From Cohnella silvisoli (GTDB lineage: Bacteria; Bacillota; Bacilli; Paenibacillales; Paenibacillaceae): a DNA stretch of 64,000 nt. Location of the stretch: NCBI RefSeq assembly GCF_021190915.1, contig NZ_JAIOAP010000002.1, positions 124,001-188,000 of the forward strand, written 5' to 3'. Position numbers and translations under genes: made by a program. Below, piece after piece: positions 18,407 to 27,019 of the stretch. Below the pieces are notes generated by a model, which saw only the letters and a list, made by a program, of their open reading frames with translations, was not told the DNA's origin and did not search any database. Every line of letters starts with the position of its first letter. The first letter of the stretch is position 1.

Positions 18407-18841
18407 ATGTGGAAAAAAGCATTGCTAGTGCTCAGCTTATTCGCTTTCACGATTGCCGTAACGGTACCGGTCGATAGCGCGGACGCAAGACCCCGTTCTT
18501 TCAGCGGCGGCAAAAAATCGTTCAGCAATACCCCATCCAAATCCCAAAGCGGTGTGAGCAACTCCACTACGAATAAATCTTCGACTTCGTCAACCGGGAC
18601 ATCGACAAACCGTGGATTGTTCGGCGGCGGCAGCTTCATGAAAGGCATGATGATCGGCGGCTTGGCCGGCATGCTGTTCGGAGGAATGTTCGGAGCCGGC
18701 GCATTCGGCAACATGATGGGTTTCCTTATTAACGCTATTGCTTTGGTCGTATTGTTTATGGTCATCAGAGGGATCTACGAAGCGATTAAACGCCGTCGCC
18801 AGCCCCAACAACAAGACCCTAATAACAATCGTCGCTGGTAA
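18407..18841 (+). CDS. Small Gly/Ser-rich membrane protein
   Basis: The 144-residue protein starts with a signal segment (MWKKALLVLSLFAFTIAVTV, probable cleavage after SADA), then a Ser/Thr/Asn-rich linker (30-68), a Gly/Met-rich hydrophobic segment (GGLAGMLFGGMFGAGAFG) and a second membrane span near 105-122. It ends in a basic, Gln/Asn-rich cytoplasmic tail. The layout resembles the N-terminal part of Tim44-like bacterial proteins without the Tim44 domain. Function is unknown. A CAGGAGGAAT site precedes the ATG. The DUF2653 gene follows 6 bp later, so they form an operon. Confidence 0.8.
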   Translation: MWKKALLVLSLFAFTIAVTVPVDSADARPRSFSGGKKSFSNTPSKSQSGVSNSTTNKSSTSSTGTSTNRGLFGGGSFMKGMMIGGLAGMLFGGMFGAGAFGNMMGFLINAIALVVLFMVIRGIYEAIKRRRQPQQQDPNNNRRW

Positions 18842-18847
18842 TCGGCA

Positions 18848-19126
18848 ATGCGGTTAAGTATGGATGAAATCGTCAACGCCGTTTGCCTTAACATGGCCGA
18901 GCGCCATGAGGTACCCGTAACTTCGGTTGAAGTAGAACTCCTATACGAAGAAGAACAAGGCTTCAGCGCCGAGGTTTGGATTCAAGGACGCAGTCGCTTT
19001 ATTATTGAAGCTAACATTAAAGAAGCGATTATGCGCTACATGCTCACCGAGTACAACCAGCGAGTTTACCCTTCCCAGATTACGCTTGATGTCGAAGACG
19101 AAATGTGGGCGGATATATCGGAATAA
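18848..19126 (+). CDS. DUF2653 (YxcD-like) protein
   Basis: A 92-residue acidic protein with MDEIVNAVCLNMAERHEVPVTSVEVELLYEEEQGFSAEVW, which matches the DUF2653/YxcD family of Bacillales. No catalytic motif is evident. It follows the small membrane protein by 6 bp and is closed by a strong terminator. The ribosome site before ATG at 18848 is weak; an ATG four codons on is an alternative start, and translation may be coupled to the gene before it. Confidence 0.8.
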   Translation: MRLSMDEIVNAVCLNMAERHEVPVTSVEVELLYEEEQGFSAEVWIQGRSRFIIEANIKEAIMRYMLTEYNQRVYPSQITLDVEDEMWADISE

Positions 19127-19130
19127 AACA

Positions 19131-19164
19131 AAACCCCGTATCGGCAGAAACCGATACGGGGTTT
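19131..19164. terminator. Bidirectional terminator
   Basis: A perfect 14-bp stem (19131-19144 with 19151-19164, loop CAGAAA) with T-runs on both strands. It separates the DUF2653 gene (plus) from the GNAT gene (minus). Confidence 0.9.
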
Positions 19165-19170
19165 TAAGTA

Positions 19171-19707
19171 TTATCTCTGCGAAATCAGTTGAACAATTCG
19201 TTCCCACCTAGCTGGATGGCTCTCGTCTTTGTATACGGGCTGAAAACCCAACTTCAAATATATTCGGATAGCCGGAAGCCTGAAATCGTCCGTTTCCAGA
19301 AATGCAAGCTCGCAGCCCACTTCTCTCATCTTATGCAATGCCGCAATGGTAATGGCGAAGCCAAGTCCTTTGCCCGAATATTCGGGAAGTACGCCTACCA
19401 TATGCAAATACCAACCCGAATCGTCCGCTTTATCCGTTTGCCAAGCCGTTGCCGTTGCTACAGGCTGCTCGCCTCTACATAGGAATAGAATTCGATCGGG
19501 GAATAATAGCGAGTAAGTTCCGATTTTCTGACCGAAGTCCACTTCCCTTGTGTAAGAAAGCCGTATAAGGTCTTCCCAGTTTCGTTCGTCTCCCGGCTCG
19601 AAATGCCGAATCCGGTATCCCGTCGGACAATGAAACGCAGGCAAATCGAATAACGTTTCCTTCTTCATGATCAATTTGGATAATGGCCCATCCACGTTCA
19701 TCTCCAT
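19171..19707 (-). CDS. GNAT family N-acetyltransferase
   Basis: The 178-residue protein is a GNAT fold acyl-CoA-dependent acetyltransferase. The acetyl-CoA loop is in VGVLPEYSGKGLGFAITIAALHKMRE near residue 105, followed by LAFLETDDFRLPAIRIYLKLGFQPV. The acceptor is unknown. It overlaps the end of the oxidoreductase pseudogene by 10 bp, so it is the last gene of the ABC transporter operon before the terminator at 19131-19164. ATG at 19707 has AAGGG close by; a second ATG two codons on is also possible. Confidence 0.88.
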   Translation of the reverse strand: MEMNVDGPLSKLIMKKETLFDLPAFHCPTGYRIRHFEPGDERNWEDLIRLSYTREVDFGQKIGTYSLLFPDRILFLCRGEQPVATATAWQTDKADDSGWYLHMVGVLPEYSGKGLGFAITIAALHKMREVGCELAFLETDDFRLPAIRIYLKLGFQPVYKDESHPARWERIVQLISQR

Positions 19708-20900
19708 CCCTTCGACTTGAAATCAGGGATCGAGATCGTTTGCCCGCCTCTTTCGACCGACTCCATCGATAAGAAGAAAACAGAACTCCAAGTGACCGCG
19801 TCATAGACGTCCACCGCCGGAACACGATCCTCCTGGATAGCCGAAATGAATTCCTCCAGTACGAGAAAATCGCCTCCGCCGTGTTTGGTCTCGGCAGCGA
19901 ATTTGCCCCACTGCTTCCACCTCGGATGATCGAATTCCGGCTGATAATTGCGCAGCGGTTCCCATAGTTCCGATCCGTCTTCTTCCAACTTCGGCGAACG
20001 GTTTTTGAACCAGATAAGATCGTCTTCCTGCGGGTGGCGTCCTGATACATAAGCGCCTTCCGTTCCTTGAAGCACGTAATGCGTCTTATTGTGCGGCCGA
20101 ACGGACGTCCAATCGACCCGGAGGGAAATAAGCACTTCCTGTTCGGTTTGCAGCATCACGGTCGCGGAATCTCCTTGACGCCAGAATCCCGTCCGCGCCG
20201 CCGGATGATCTTTGCCGTAATGCTCGCCGAAATATTGCTGCAGAGATCTCGATTTGGAGACGAAGGCGGTAAGGCTCTTCAAAAGGTCTCCATCGGGCTT
20301 ATTAAGATCGATCCATTGAGCGATGGGACCTATCGAGTGCGTAGGATAATTCATGCCGTTAAATTGTTGGTGAAGCTTGCCCCGTCAAGTCAGGGAGCCG
20401 TCCGGATAATGAATAAGATGCCGCAAATCGTGAATATATCCGCCTTCCAAATACGTAATTTCACCAAACAGCTTTTGTTCCGCCATATGTTTAACCGTCA
20501 GATTTGAACGCGAGAAACAATAATTTTCCGACATCATATATTTCATGCCTGATTGCTCTACCGTCTCGATGAGCTCCCATGCTTCCTCCAGCGATTGGAT
20601 CGCGATGACTTCACTAAGAACATGTTTGCCCGCCTTTAGAGCATCGATGGACTGTCTGGCATGCAAATGCATCGGGCTTAAAATAAATACCGCATCGATA
20701 GACGAGTCCTTAAGCATCTCATGATAGTCCCGATAGGTGCGAATTTCCGGAAATTTGTCTTTCCATTGATTCAGCACCCACTCGTTCAAATCGCAGGTCG
20801 CGGTAAGATGAATTCGATCCGAGAGGGAAAATAAGGCATTCACGAAACTTGCCCCTCTATTCCCGCCCACGATGGCTAACTTCACAGGTTGACGCCTCAC
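19698..20900 (-). pseudogene. Gfo/Idh/MocA oxidoreductase split by an in-frame TGA
   Basis: Two parts in the same reading frame (20385-20900 and 19698-20384) together make a complete NAD(P)-dependent sugar-type dehydrogenase of about 400 codons. The N-terminal part has the Rossmann motif LAIVGGNRGASF, SPMHLHARQS and the catalytic-region AGKHVLSEVIA; the second part has MNYPTHSIGPIAQWI and a normal C terminus. The only lesion is a TGA at 20385-20387 between GSLT and RGKLHQQFNG, where relatives have Trp, so TGG to TGA is likely. Both halves otherwise look under coding constraint, so the change is recent, a sequencing error, or read through. Start GTG at 20900 overlaps the phosphoesterase stop. 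Confidence 0.85.
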
Positions 20901-21757
20901 TTCTGGGCCACCCGCTTTCCGACGGTATGAGGACGGATGACGGTAAGCTGAATAGCATCCGCATCTCCTTCCGCATTCGGGAATGGTTCATAATCATATA
21001 GGCTTCCGGCAAAAACGGACGTCCAATTTGTTATCTCATCGTTTGCCAAGCTGACGGTTTCTACATTCACTTCGTTGTCATTGACGGTAACGATCCGCAC
21101 CGCCGGAACATCCGGAATGGCCGCCGTTTGGATGAAATGCCAACGCTCTTTCCTAACAATCGAATGGATGTGGTTATGTCCGTTGAAGTAGAATCCGATA
21201 CCCGGCCAATTTGCGAGTATCGGCCAAATATCCAATTCAGGGTCCATCGACATCATCTCCTCGGTTGACCTCGCCGTCGTTCCATGCAGCGGATGATGGC
21301 CGAATACGAGAAGCGGCTTGTCCGTCTCCCGATTCAGCTGCGATTTCAACCAAACGAGCTGTTCCTCGTCGATCGTTCCGCTCCAGTCCTCCCGGATTTC
21401 GCGCGCGGTATCCAGCAATAGGATAATGGCATCCGAATCCTCGATGATTCCGTAACGTTGCTGGCCCGTTAGCGCAATAATGTCCGTTTTCGGATGCGTA
21501 TACGTATCGTGATTGCCAAGCACATGCAGGAAACGTCGGCGGGGACTGCTGCTTTCGACTTTATTGATTATATATTCGAATTCCGCAAACTCTCCCGCAT
21601 GAGTCAAATCGCCGATCGAAATGTGATAGTCCGCATCGATGGCTAAAAATAAATCGATAAAACGTTCGAAAAAGGCATCCCGTGCTTCAGCGACCGTTTG
21701 ATCGAGGTCCGTCAGTTGTTGCGGGTAGTGCAAATCCCCAATGATGGCAAGCTTCAT
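20897..21757 (-). CDS. Calcineurin-like metallophosphoesterase
   Basis: This 286-residue cytoplasmic phosphoesterase has all dimetal motifs in order: GDLH near residue 7, GDLTHAGE near 48, GNHDTYTH near 80, GHHPLHG near 152 and NGHNHIHS near 192, as in class III cyclic-nucleotide phosphodiesterases and glycerophosphodiesterases. No signal peptide is present, so it likely acts on an imported phosphorylated compound or on a nucleotide. It lies 14 bp after the permease gene and overlaps the oxidoreductase pseudogene by 4 bp, in the operon order transporter - phosphoesterase - dehydrogenase. Confidence 0.9.
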   Translation of the reverse strand: MKLAIIGDLHYPQQLTDLDQTVAEARDAFFERFIDLFLAIDADYHISIGDLTHAGEFAEFEYIINKVESSSPRRRFLHVLGNHDTYTHPKTDIIALTGQQRYGIIEDSDAIILLLDTAREIREDWSGTIDEEQLVWLKSQLNRETDKPLLVFGHHPLHGTTARSTEEMMSMDPELDIWPILANWPGIGFYFNGHNHIHSIVRKERWHFIQTAAIPDVPAVRIVTVNDNEVNVETVSLANDEITNWTSVFAGSLYDYEPFPNAEGDADAIQLTVIRPHTVGKRVAQK

Positions 21758-21770
21758 GCTAATGATCCCC

Positions 21771-22586
21771 CTATCCTTTAATTCCGGAATTCATAAAACT
21801 ACCGATAACCTGCCGCTGAAAAAGCAAGAAGCCGATCATGATCGGCGCCGATACGATAAGCGTCGCCGCGCTCACGTCGGACCACTGCGCGCCCGATTCG
21901 GTCGATTTCGCGAACATCGCCAAACCGACGGTCAGAAGGCGATTTTCCTCGGAGTTGGTCACGATCAGCGGCCATAAAAAATCATTCCAATGAAAACTGA
22001 CGGATACGATAGCAAACGATACGTAAATCGGGCGAGACAAGGGCACATAAATGGTCGACAAAATGCGCAGCCGCGAAGCTCCCTCTACGCGTGCGGCCTC
22101 TTCCAGTTCATAAGGCAACTGCTTAAAGGACTGCCGCAGCAGGAAAACGCCGAAAGCGGAAGCAAAGTAAGGCAGCATGATCCCAACCTTCGTATCGAGC
22201 AGCCCCATCTCGTTCAGCACCTGGTAATTGGAAAAAATGAGAGCGTCGGGCGGCACCATAATTTGCACTAAAAACAACATAAACAAGAGGTTGCGGCCAA
22301 CAAATCGAATCCGTGCGAACGCATACGCAGCCATCGTCAACGTAATGAGTTGGACGACGAGCACCCCTCCGGTTACGAATACGGTGTTCAGCATAAATTG
22401 ACCGAACGGCGCGCCGTTCCATACATGGACGATATTGTTGAACGTCCATTCCGATGTCCATCCGGATCCGATGGCAGCCTCCTTCGGTAAAAAAGCGGTA
22501 CGGATGACCCAGACAAAGGGAATTAGCCATATGGCGGCAAAGCCGAATCCGATTCCATACAGAGACAACTTTAACGAATTGTGCAT
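21771..22586 (-). CDS. Sugar ABC transporter permease (MalG/UgpE type)
   Basis: This 271-residue membrane protein has six spans and the EAA loop ELEEAARVEGASRLRILSTIYVPLSRP near the middle, which docks to the ATPase. It pairs with the permease just upstream. No ATPase gene is in the operon, which is usual for CUT1 sugar importers that share an MsmK-type ATPase encoded elsewhere. ATG at 22586 (MHNSLKLSLYG) is chosen; the longer open frame to 22664 overlaps the upstream permease gene. Confidence 0.92.
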   Translation of the reverse strand: MHNSLKLSLYGIGFGFAAIWLIPFVWVIRTAFLPKEAAIGSGWTSEWTFNNIVHVWNGAPFGQFMLNTVFVTGGVLVVQLITLTMAAYAFARIRFVGRNLLFMLFLVQIMVPPDALIFSNYQVLNEMGLLDTKVGIMLPYFASAFGVFLLRQSFKQLPYELEEAARVEGASRLRILSTIYVPLSRPIYVSFAIVSVSFHWNDFLWPLIVTNSEENRLLTVGLAMFAKSTESGAQWSDVSAATLIVSAPIMIGFLLFQRQVIGSFMNSGIKG

Positions 22587-22596
22587 GAACTCTGTC

Positions 22597-23487
22597 CTAT
22601 TCGTAATGGATTTTGCGATCCCAACCAAAAAACTGCATGGACGAGACAATAAGCAGCAGCGCAATCATGACTACGGTCATCGCGGCAGCCATTCCCTGGT
22701 CGTAGTAATTAAAAGTCGTGTCGTAGATGTAGTACAGCAGCAAGTTGCTCGCGTTATTCGGCCCGCCTTTGGTCATGATCCAAAGATGATCTACAAGCTT
22801 AAAAGAATTCGTGATGGCTATGACCGCCACGAACAATGTCGTCGGCATCGTCAACGGAATCGTAATTCGCCGTATGGCCGCCATCGCGCCGACTCCGTTT
22901 ACAGCAGCCGCTTCGTATAAATCTTTCGAAATTTGCTGCATTCCCGCCAAATAGAAGATCATGAAGTAACCGGCTTCCTTCCAGATCGTCATGACGATCA
23001 ATGCACCCATCACCGTATCCGGCGTACCGAGTAAATTGACCGGCTGCTCTGAAATCCAAGAAGCGAACCTCGCAAACAATCCAAAATGAGGAGTGTACAA
23101 AAACAACCAAATGTTCGCCACGGCGATCATCGGGATCATATTCGGATAGAAAAACGCAATTCTCACAAGCGCCCGGCCTTTCAATGCCTTGTCGGCAAAC
23201 AGCGCCATAACGAAAGCCAACACGATCGAAGCCGGTACGGTTCCAAGCGCAAATACGATATTGTTGTTGAATACTTTCATGAAGACGTGATCCTTCAACA
23301 GGCCCGCATAATTGCCGAATCCGACGAACAACGGTTCCGGCGTAGCTAGATTTTTCTCGTATAAGCTAAGCCAAACGGATTTCAGCATGGGATAATACGT
23401 GAACATACCTAGAAACAGAAGCGACGGCAGAACTAACCCCCATCCGAACCCGTTCCGTTTGAGCTTCTCGCTCCATATGGCATTCAT
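22597..23487 (-). CDS. Sugar ABC transporter permease (MalF/UgpA type)
   Basis: A 296-residue, six-span permease with the EAA loop DLYEAAAVNGVGAMAAIRRITIPLTMP. It forms the heterodimeric channel with the MalG-type partner encoded 10 bp downstream. AAAGGA lies directly before the ATG, so the ribosome site is poorly spaced. A 130-bp gap with a stem-loop separates it from the binding-protein gene, a common device to keep binding-protein mRNA more abundant. Confidence 0.92.
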   Translation of the reverse strand: MNAIWSEKLKRNGFGWGLVLPSLLFLGMFTYYPMLKSVWLSLYEKNLATPEPLFVGFGNYAGLLKDHVFMKVFNNNIVFALGTVPASIVLAFVMALFADKALKGRALVRIAFFYPNMIPMIAVANIWLFLYTPHFGLFARFASWISEQPVNLLGTPDTVMGALIVMTIWKEAGYFMIFYLAGMQQISKDLYEAAAVNGVGAMAAIRRITIPLTMPTTLFVAVIAITNSFKLVDHLWIMTKGGPNNASNLLLYYIYDTTFNYYDQGMAAAMTVVMIALLLIVSSMQFFGWDRKIHYE

Positions 23488-23554
23488 TCCTTTCAGTCCT
23501 TCCCGATCAGACTCAATAGATTCGGGTACTTAGTGTACACCGTACGAAACGGAA

Positions 23555-23590
23555 TACGTCAGGACAACCGGACAATGGTCATCCTGACGT
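23555..23590. repeat. Intergenic stem-loop between binding-protein and permease genes
   Basis: The arms ACGTCAGGA and TCCTGACGT (about 23556-23564 and 23582-23590) form a stem with an inner loop of about 17 bases. It lies downstream of the binding-protein gene's stop's neighbour region on the opposite side, between the permease start (23487) and binding-protein end (23618). No T-run follows, so it more likely stabilises the 3' end of the binding-protein mRNA than stops transcription. Confidence 0.5.
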
Positions 23591-23617
23591 ACGTTCATCG
23601 TTTCGACCCGACCCGTA

Positions 23618-25003
23618 TTACTTGTTGAATGGAGCGAGCGCCTGATCGGCTTCTTCCTGAGCTTTCTTGAGCGCGCCCGCCGCATCGATTTGACCGGCTA
23701 ACGCAGCTTGAACCTGATTAGTAATGGCCGTCGACACCTTGCCATGATTATGGGTCGACAGTTCACGGAAAGCGTACTGCAGTTGATCTCTGGCTACAAG
23801 CGCCTGCGGGAAATCCGCCGTATACTTCTTCATCGCTTCCGTATCGTACGCGGATTTCCGGACCCCTACGTATCCCGACGAGCTGCTGAACAGCGCAGCC
23901 TGCTCCGGCGCCGTCATGTACTTCACGAATTCCCATGCCGCCGCTTGTTTCTCGGCGGACGTATCCTTGAAGATGTAGAGATTTCCGCCGCCTGTCGGAG
24001 AGCCGAACTGCTTCCTGGCTGGCGGGAACGCGGTGCCGAAGTCGAATTTGGCGTTATTTCTTACGTTCGTCAAGTTGCCGCTCGTATGCACCATCATCGC
24101 CGTTTTGCCTTGGATGAAATCGGTCGGCACGGTCGCCCAATCGATAACGCCTTCCGGCATCGCCTTGTATTTATGCGACAAATCTAACCAGAACTGCAAA
24201 GCTTCGATGTTCTCCGGAGTATTGAACGTCGCTTTTTTGCCGTCTGAGGACATCAGGTTTTGCTTCGGATCGGACGCGTTCTGACGAGCGAACATTTGCA
24301 GCATCCAATAGGAGTCGTCGTTGCCTGGAATCTCCAATCCGTTATGGCCGTCTTTGTTCAGCAGCTTCGCATCCTGGACAAGCTCGTCCCACGTCGCAGG
24401 CGGCTTCTCCGGATCAATCCCGGCAGCCTTAAACATTTCTTTGTTGTAGTACAGGATGATCGTACTCCGTTGGAACGGGATGCTGTAGGTTTTGCCTTCC
24501 GACTGAGTATCTTCCACAAAAGCGGGATAGAAATCCATCATGTTGATATCCGGATCTTTCGCGATAAAATCATCAAGCGGAACGATCGCGTTCGTATCCA
24601 GCATGCTGTACAACTCCGTCGACATCATGACAGCCACATCCGGCGGCTGCTTCGCTTGAACGCCCGCCTGAATTTTAACGGTATTGTCGCCGTAGTTGCC
24701 CGTGTACACGGGATTCACTTTGATTTCCGGATGCTTTTCCATGAACGTTTTGGCCATCCCGTCGATTACTTTCGTTAACGGACCGCCAACGTTGACCGGA
24801 TAATAAAACGTTATTTCAACTTGACCTTTCGGCGATGCTGCCGCTTCTGACGAGGGCGGCTCGGATTCGCTGGCACTGGCGGAAGGTTGCGCGGAATTGA
24901 TGTCCGTTTCCGATGCCGACGAATTTTCGTTCGACTTGCCGCAGCCTGCCAGCGCGATTAAACATACGAGCAACAGCAGCATCGATTTCGATTGCTTTAA
25001 CAT
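23618..25003 (-). CDS. Extracellular sugar-binding lipoprotein
   Basis: This 461-residue family-1 solute-binding protein has a type II signal peptide with lipobox LAGC (MLKQSKSMLLLLVCLIALAGC), a Ser/Glu-rich linker, then the periplasmic-binding fold starting VEITFYYPVNVGGPLTKVIDG. The UgpB/MalE-like pattern TWDELVQDAKLLNKDG and GGGNLYIFKDTSAEKQAAAWEFVKYM fits glycerol-phosphate or oligosaccharide binders. With the phosphoesterase downstream, a glycerophospho-compound is a plausible ligand, but this is inference. It follows the propeller gene by about 35 bp. Confidence 0.92.
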   Translation of the reverse strand: MLKQSKSMLLLLVCLIALAGCGKSNENSSASETDINSAQPSASASESEPPSSEAAASPKGQVEITFYYPVNVGGPLTKVIDGMAKTFMEKHPEIKVNPVYTGNYGDNTVKIQAGVQAKQPPDVAVMMSTELYSMLDTNAIVPLDDFIAKDPDINMMDFYPAFVEDTQSEGKTYSIPFQRSTIILYYNKEMFKAAGIDPEKPPATWDELVQDAKLLNKDGHNGLEIPGNDDSYWMLQMFARQNASDPKQNLMSSDGKKATFNTPENIEALQFWLDLSHKYKAMPEGVIDWATVPTDFIQGKTAMMVHTSGNLTNVRNNAKFDFGTAFPPARKQFGSPTGGGNLYIFKDTSAEKQAAAWEFVKYMTAPEQAALFSSSSGYVGVRKSAYDTEAMKKYTADFPQALVARDQLQYAFRELSTHNHGKVSTAITNQVQAALAGQIDAAGALKKAQEEADQALAPFNK

Positions 25004-25036
25004 TTGGTTGATCCCCTTTTTCGGCAGCGACTTGGA

Positions 25037-25894
25037 TTAAAGCGCGTAGTGGCGAAAATTCATACTGATGCGATTAGAGCCTACGTCGAGGATATGGAGA
25101 ATCGCGCCATTAGAAGTAGGCAGAACGGCGATTCCTTGCGCTTCGGTGCCGCTCGGCAAATTGCGATCGAAAGCAACGGTCACGTTCCCGTTGTCCGGAT
25201 CGATGCGATAGACGGTCTGGGTGCTATTATCCGAAGAAGCGTACAGGAAACCGTTATAGATCTCGGCGCCTTGAATGCGATCGATAGTTTGGGTTAGAGG
25301 GACTGTCTTGATCAGGTGCATATCGTCGAGGCTGAATACGTTCAGTACGGCGGCGTTGCTCCATTGGGCCGTATAGACTTGTCCACGCCCGGCATCAACC
25401 GCTACCCAAGGAACGCCTCCAATGTGAAGGTTGAGCGGCAGAGCGAATGAAGTTCCCGTGTATTCCAATGTATTCGCATCATAAAGGGCGATATAAGGAT
25501 GCTCATAATGAGCTCCGTCTTCGATTGGAGCATAGATTTTACCGTCGTAGTAGGAAATATCTCCGATGTGATCTCCTCCTTGGGCGGATATCGCCGCAGG
25601 GATCGCCATCGCATTGCGCGCCTTCACGGTTTTGCCGTCAAGCTCCGTACGCAGAAGGCCGTAGGGGGAATTAAAGATCCATGAATTTCCGTCTGTAGCT
25701 ACGCCTTGGCCTCTATCGAGGGCATCGAGCAACCAAAATGTTTGCTTGGATACTTGATGCCAAGACTCGGTGGCTGCAGTTGCAATTACGGCTGTGCTTC
25801 CCGTTCCCGTTGGCGACGCGGATGCTGCAACAGACAAGGAACCGACCGCAACAACTCCAGCGCAAAGCAAACTCAATGTTCTCCCTAATCTCAT
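25037..25894 (-). CDS. Secreted beta-propeller-like protein
   Basis: About 285 residues with a cleavable signal peptide (MRLGRTLSLLCAGVVAVGSLSVAASA). The rest shows repeated blade-like strands: GVATDGNSWIFNSPYGLLRTEL, GDISYYDGKIYAPIEDG, WVAVDAGRGQVYTAQWSN, AEIYNGFLYASSDN and QGIAVLPTSNGAILHILD, as in NHL/SMP-30-like propellers. I do not recognise a family or catalytic site. ATG at 25894 has GGAGGAG 6 bases upstream. It is first in the operon behind an AraC-type operator, so it may bind or process the substrate outside the cell. Confidence 0.75.
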   Translation of the reverse strand: MRLGRTLSLLCAGVVAVGSLSVAASASPTGTGSTAVIATAATESWHQVSKQTFWLLDALDRGQGVATDGNSWIFNSPYGLLRTELDGKTVKARNAMAIPAAISAQGGDHIGDISYYDGKIYAPIEDGAHYEHPYIALYDANTLEYTGTSFALPLNLHIGGVPWVAVDAGRGQVYTAQWSNAAVLNVFSLDDMHLIKTVPLTQTIDRIQGAEIYNGFLYASSDNSTQTVYRIDPDNGNVTVAFDRNLPSGTEAQGIAVLPTSNGAILHILDVGSNRISMNFRHYAL

Positions 25895-25914
25895 GTTTCT
25901 CTCCTCCAAATAGG

Positions 25915-25920
25915 TTTATA
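25915..25920 (-). promoter_or_regulatory. Candidate -10 box of the propeller operon
   Basis: TATAAA on the minus strand, about 20 bp before the start of the propeller gene. No good -35 hexamer is found at 17 bp, which fits a promoter that needs the AraC-type activator bound at 25972-26010. Confidence 0.4.
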
Positions 25921-25971
25921 GCTTGGCATCTCACCGCCTAGCTTCAACCTTATTGTAGGGCTTGCCCTCTA

Positions 25972-26010
25972 CTCTCCTATTGAACAAAATGCCTCTTTCA
26001 TTGAACAAAA
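25972..26010. promoter_or_regulatory. Tandem direct repeat, probable AraC-family operator
   Basis: Two 18-bp copies (25972-25989 and 25993-26010) agree at 15 positions and share the exact 11-mer ATTGAACAAAA. The period is 21 bp, two helical turns, which is typical of AraC-family binding. The site lies between the AraC gene stop and the propeller gene, upstream of the candidate -10. Confidence 0.65.
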
Positions 26011-26013
26011 CTA

Positions 26014-26877
26014 TCATTCTAACCGAAAGCCTGCATCGCTTGTTTTCGATGAAACCTGATAAGCGTAAAGCTTCGGGGTAAGGCCGGTTTCGCGTTTGAA
26101 CAATCTCGTGAAGTGTCCTTGATCGGCAAACCCGGCAAGAGCCGCGATTTCCTTTAGGCCGACTTTACCCGAACGGATGAGAAATTTAGAGCGCTCGATT
26201 CTTAAACGAATCAAATAAGTATGCGGCGTATACCCGGTCTGTTGTTTGAAAATACGGATAAAATGGGACAAGCTCATATTGGCCATAGAAGCCAGTTCGG
26301 TCAGCGGGATTTCCGCATCCAAGCTCTCTCGCATGTATTGAATGACTTGGAAGATTTCCTGATTGGCCAATGTTTTGGAGTTCGAATCCAGTGGAGTAAC
26401 GACGGAATAATGCTGCAGCAGATGAATCATCAGCATATTCGACAAGGAATCGCTGTATATTTTTCCTTTGCGGCCGCCATTCTGCAGTTCCTCAAGCATC
26501 CAAAGCCCAAGCTGCAGCAGCTTGGAGTCTTTCAGATGAAATTTGCGTTCCAATTGAATATGCCCTTCCGCCATGAAGCCGGATTCGAGCGCGACTTGCT
26601 CGAGTACGGAAGGAGGAATTTCAATTTTCAGAAAATAAAGCGACGTTCTCCCCCACGGACAAAGGATGTTATCGTTGCACGGAATAATATGTATGGTGTA
26701 GTAGTTTTCATAGTATGCCGTGCAATGAATTCCGATTAAATGAGTAGTCGCCGGATTGGCACCGAATGCTTCATATGGACTATACCATTGCGATACTTGA
26801 AGCTTATCCCACCCGAACCTATCGCTGCCAAGTACGGGCTCTGTTGTCGTGTAGGACATTTCATCCTTTTCATACAT
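26014..26877 (-). CDS. AraC family transcriptional regulator
   Basis: A regulator of about 287 residues. The N-terminal ligand domain (1-180) is cupin-like and not closely recognised; the C-terminal 100 residues have both helix-turn-helix units, IPLTELASMANMSLSHFIRIFKQQTGYTPHTYLIRLR and LKEIAALAGFADQGHFTRLFKRETGLTP. It probably controls the downstream propeller-transporter operon through the direct repeats at 25972-26010. GTG at 26886, ATG at 26883 and ATG at 26877 are all in frame; 26877 is preferred because AAGGGG lies about 8 bases before it. Confidence 0.9.
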   Translation of the reverse strand: MYEKDEMSYTTTEPVLGSDRFGWDKLQVSQWYSPYEAFGANPATTHLIGIHCTAYYENYYTIHIIPCNDNILCPWGRTSLYFLKIEIPPSVLEQVALESGFMAEGHIQLERKFHLKDSKLLQLGLWMLEELQNGGRKGKIYSDSLSNMLMIHLLQHYSVVTPLDSNSKTLANQEIFQVIQYMRESLDAEIPLTELASMANMSLSHFIRIFKQQTGYTPHTYLIRLRIERSKFLIRSGKVGLKEIAALAGFADQGHFTRLFKRETGLTPKLYAYQVSSKTSDAGFRLE

Positions 26878-26983
26878 AGCCATCACCCCTTATTTTCCAA
26901 TTTAACAGTCTTCTATACGCTCCATATCAATAAGCTGTTAAAGCTATGTTAATATGCACTCCGTATTGTTCGATGCAACAAAA

Positions 26984-27012
26984 AACTTCCGATCTCAGAG
27001 TGATCGGAAGTT
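26984..27012 (-). terminator. Terminator of the polysaccharide-utilisation operon
   Basis: A perfect 11-bp stem (26984-26994 with 27002-27012, 7-base loop) followed on the minus strand by a six-T run. It lies 8 bp after the DUF2264 stop. Confidence 0.9.
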
Positions 27013-27019
27013 CAGTTGA

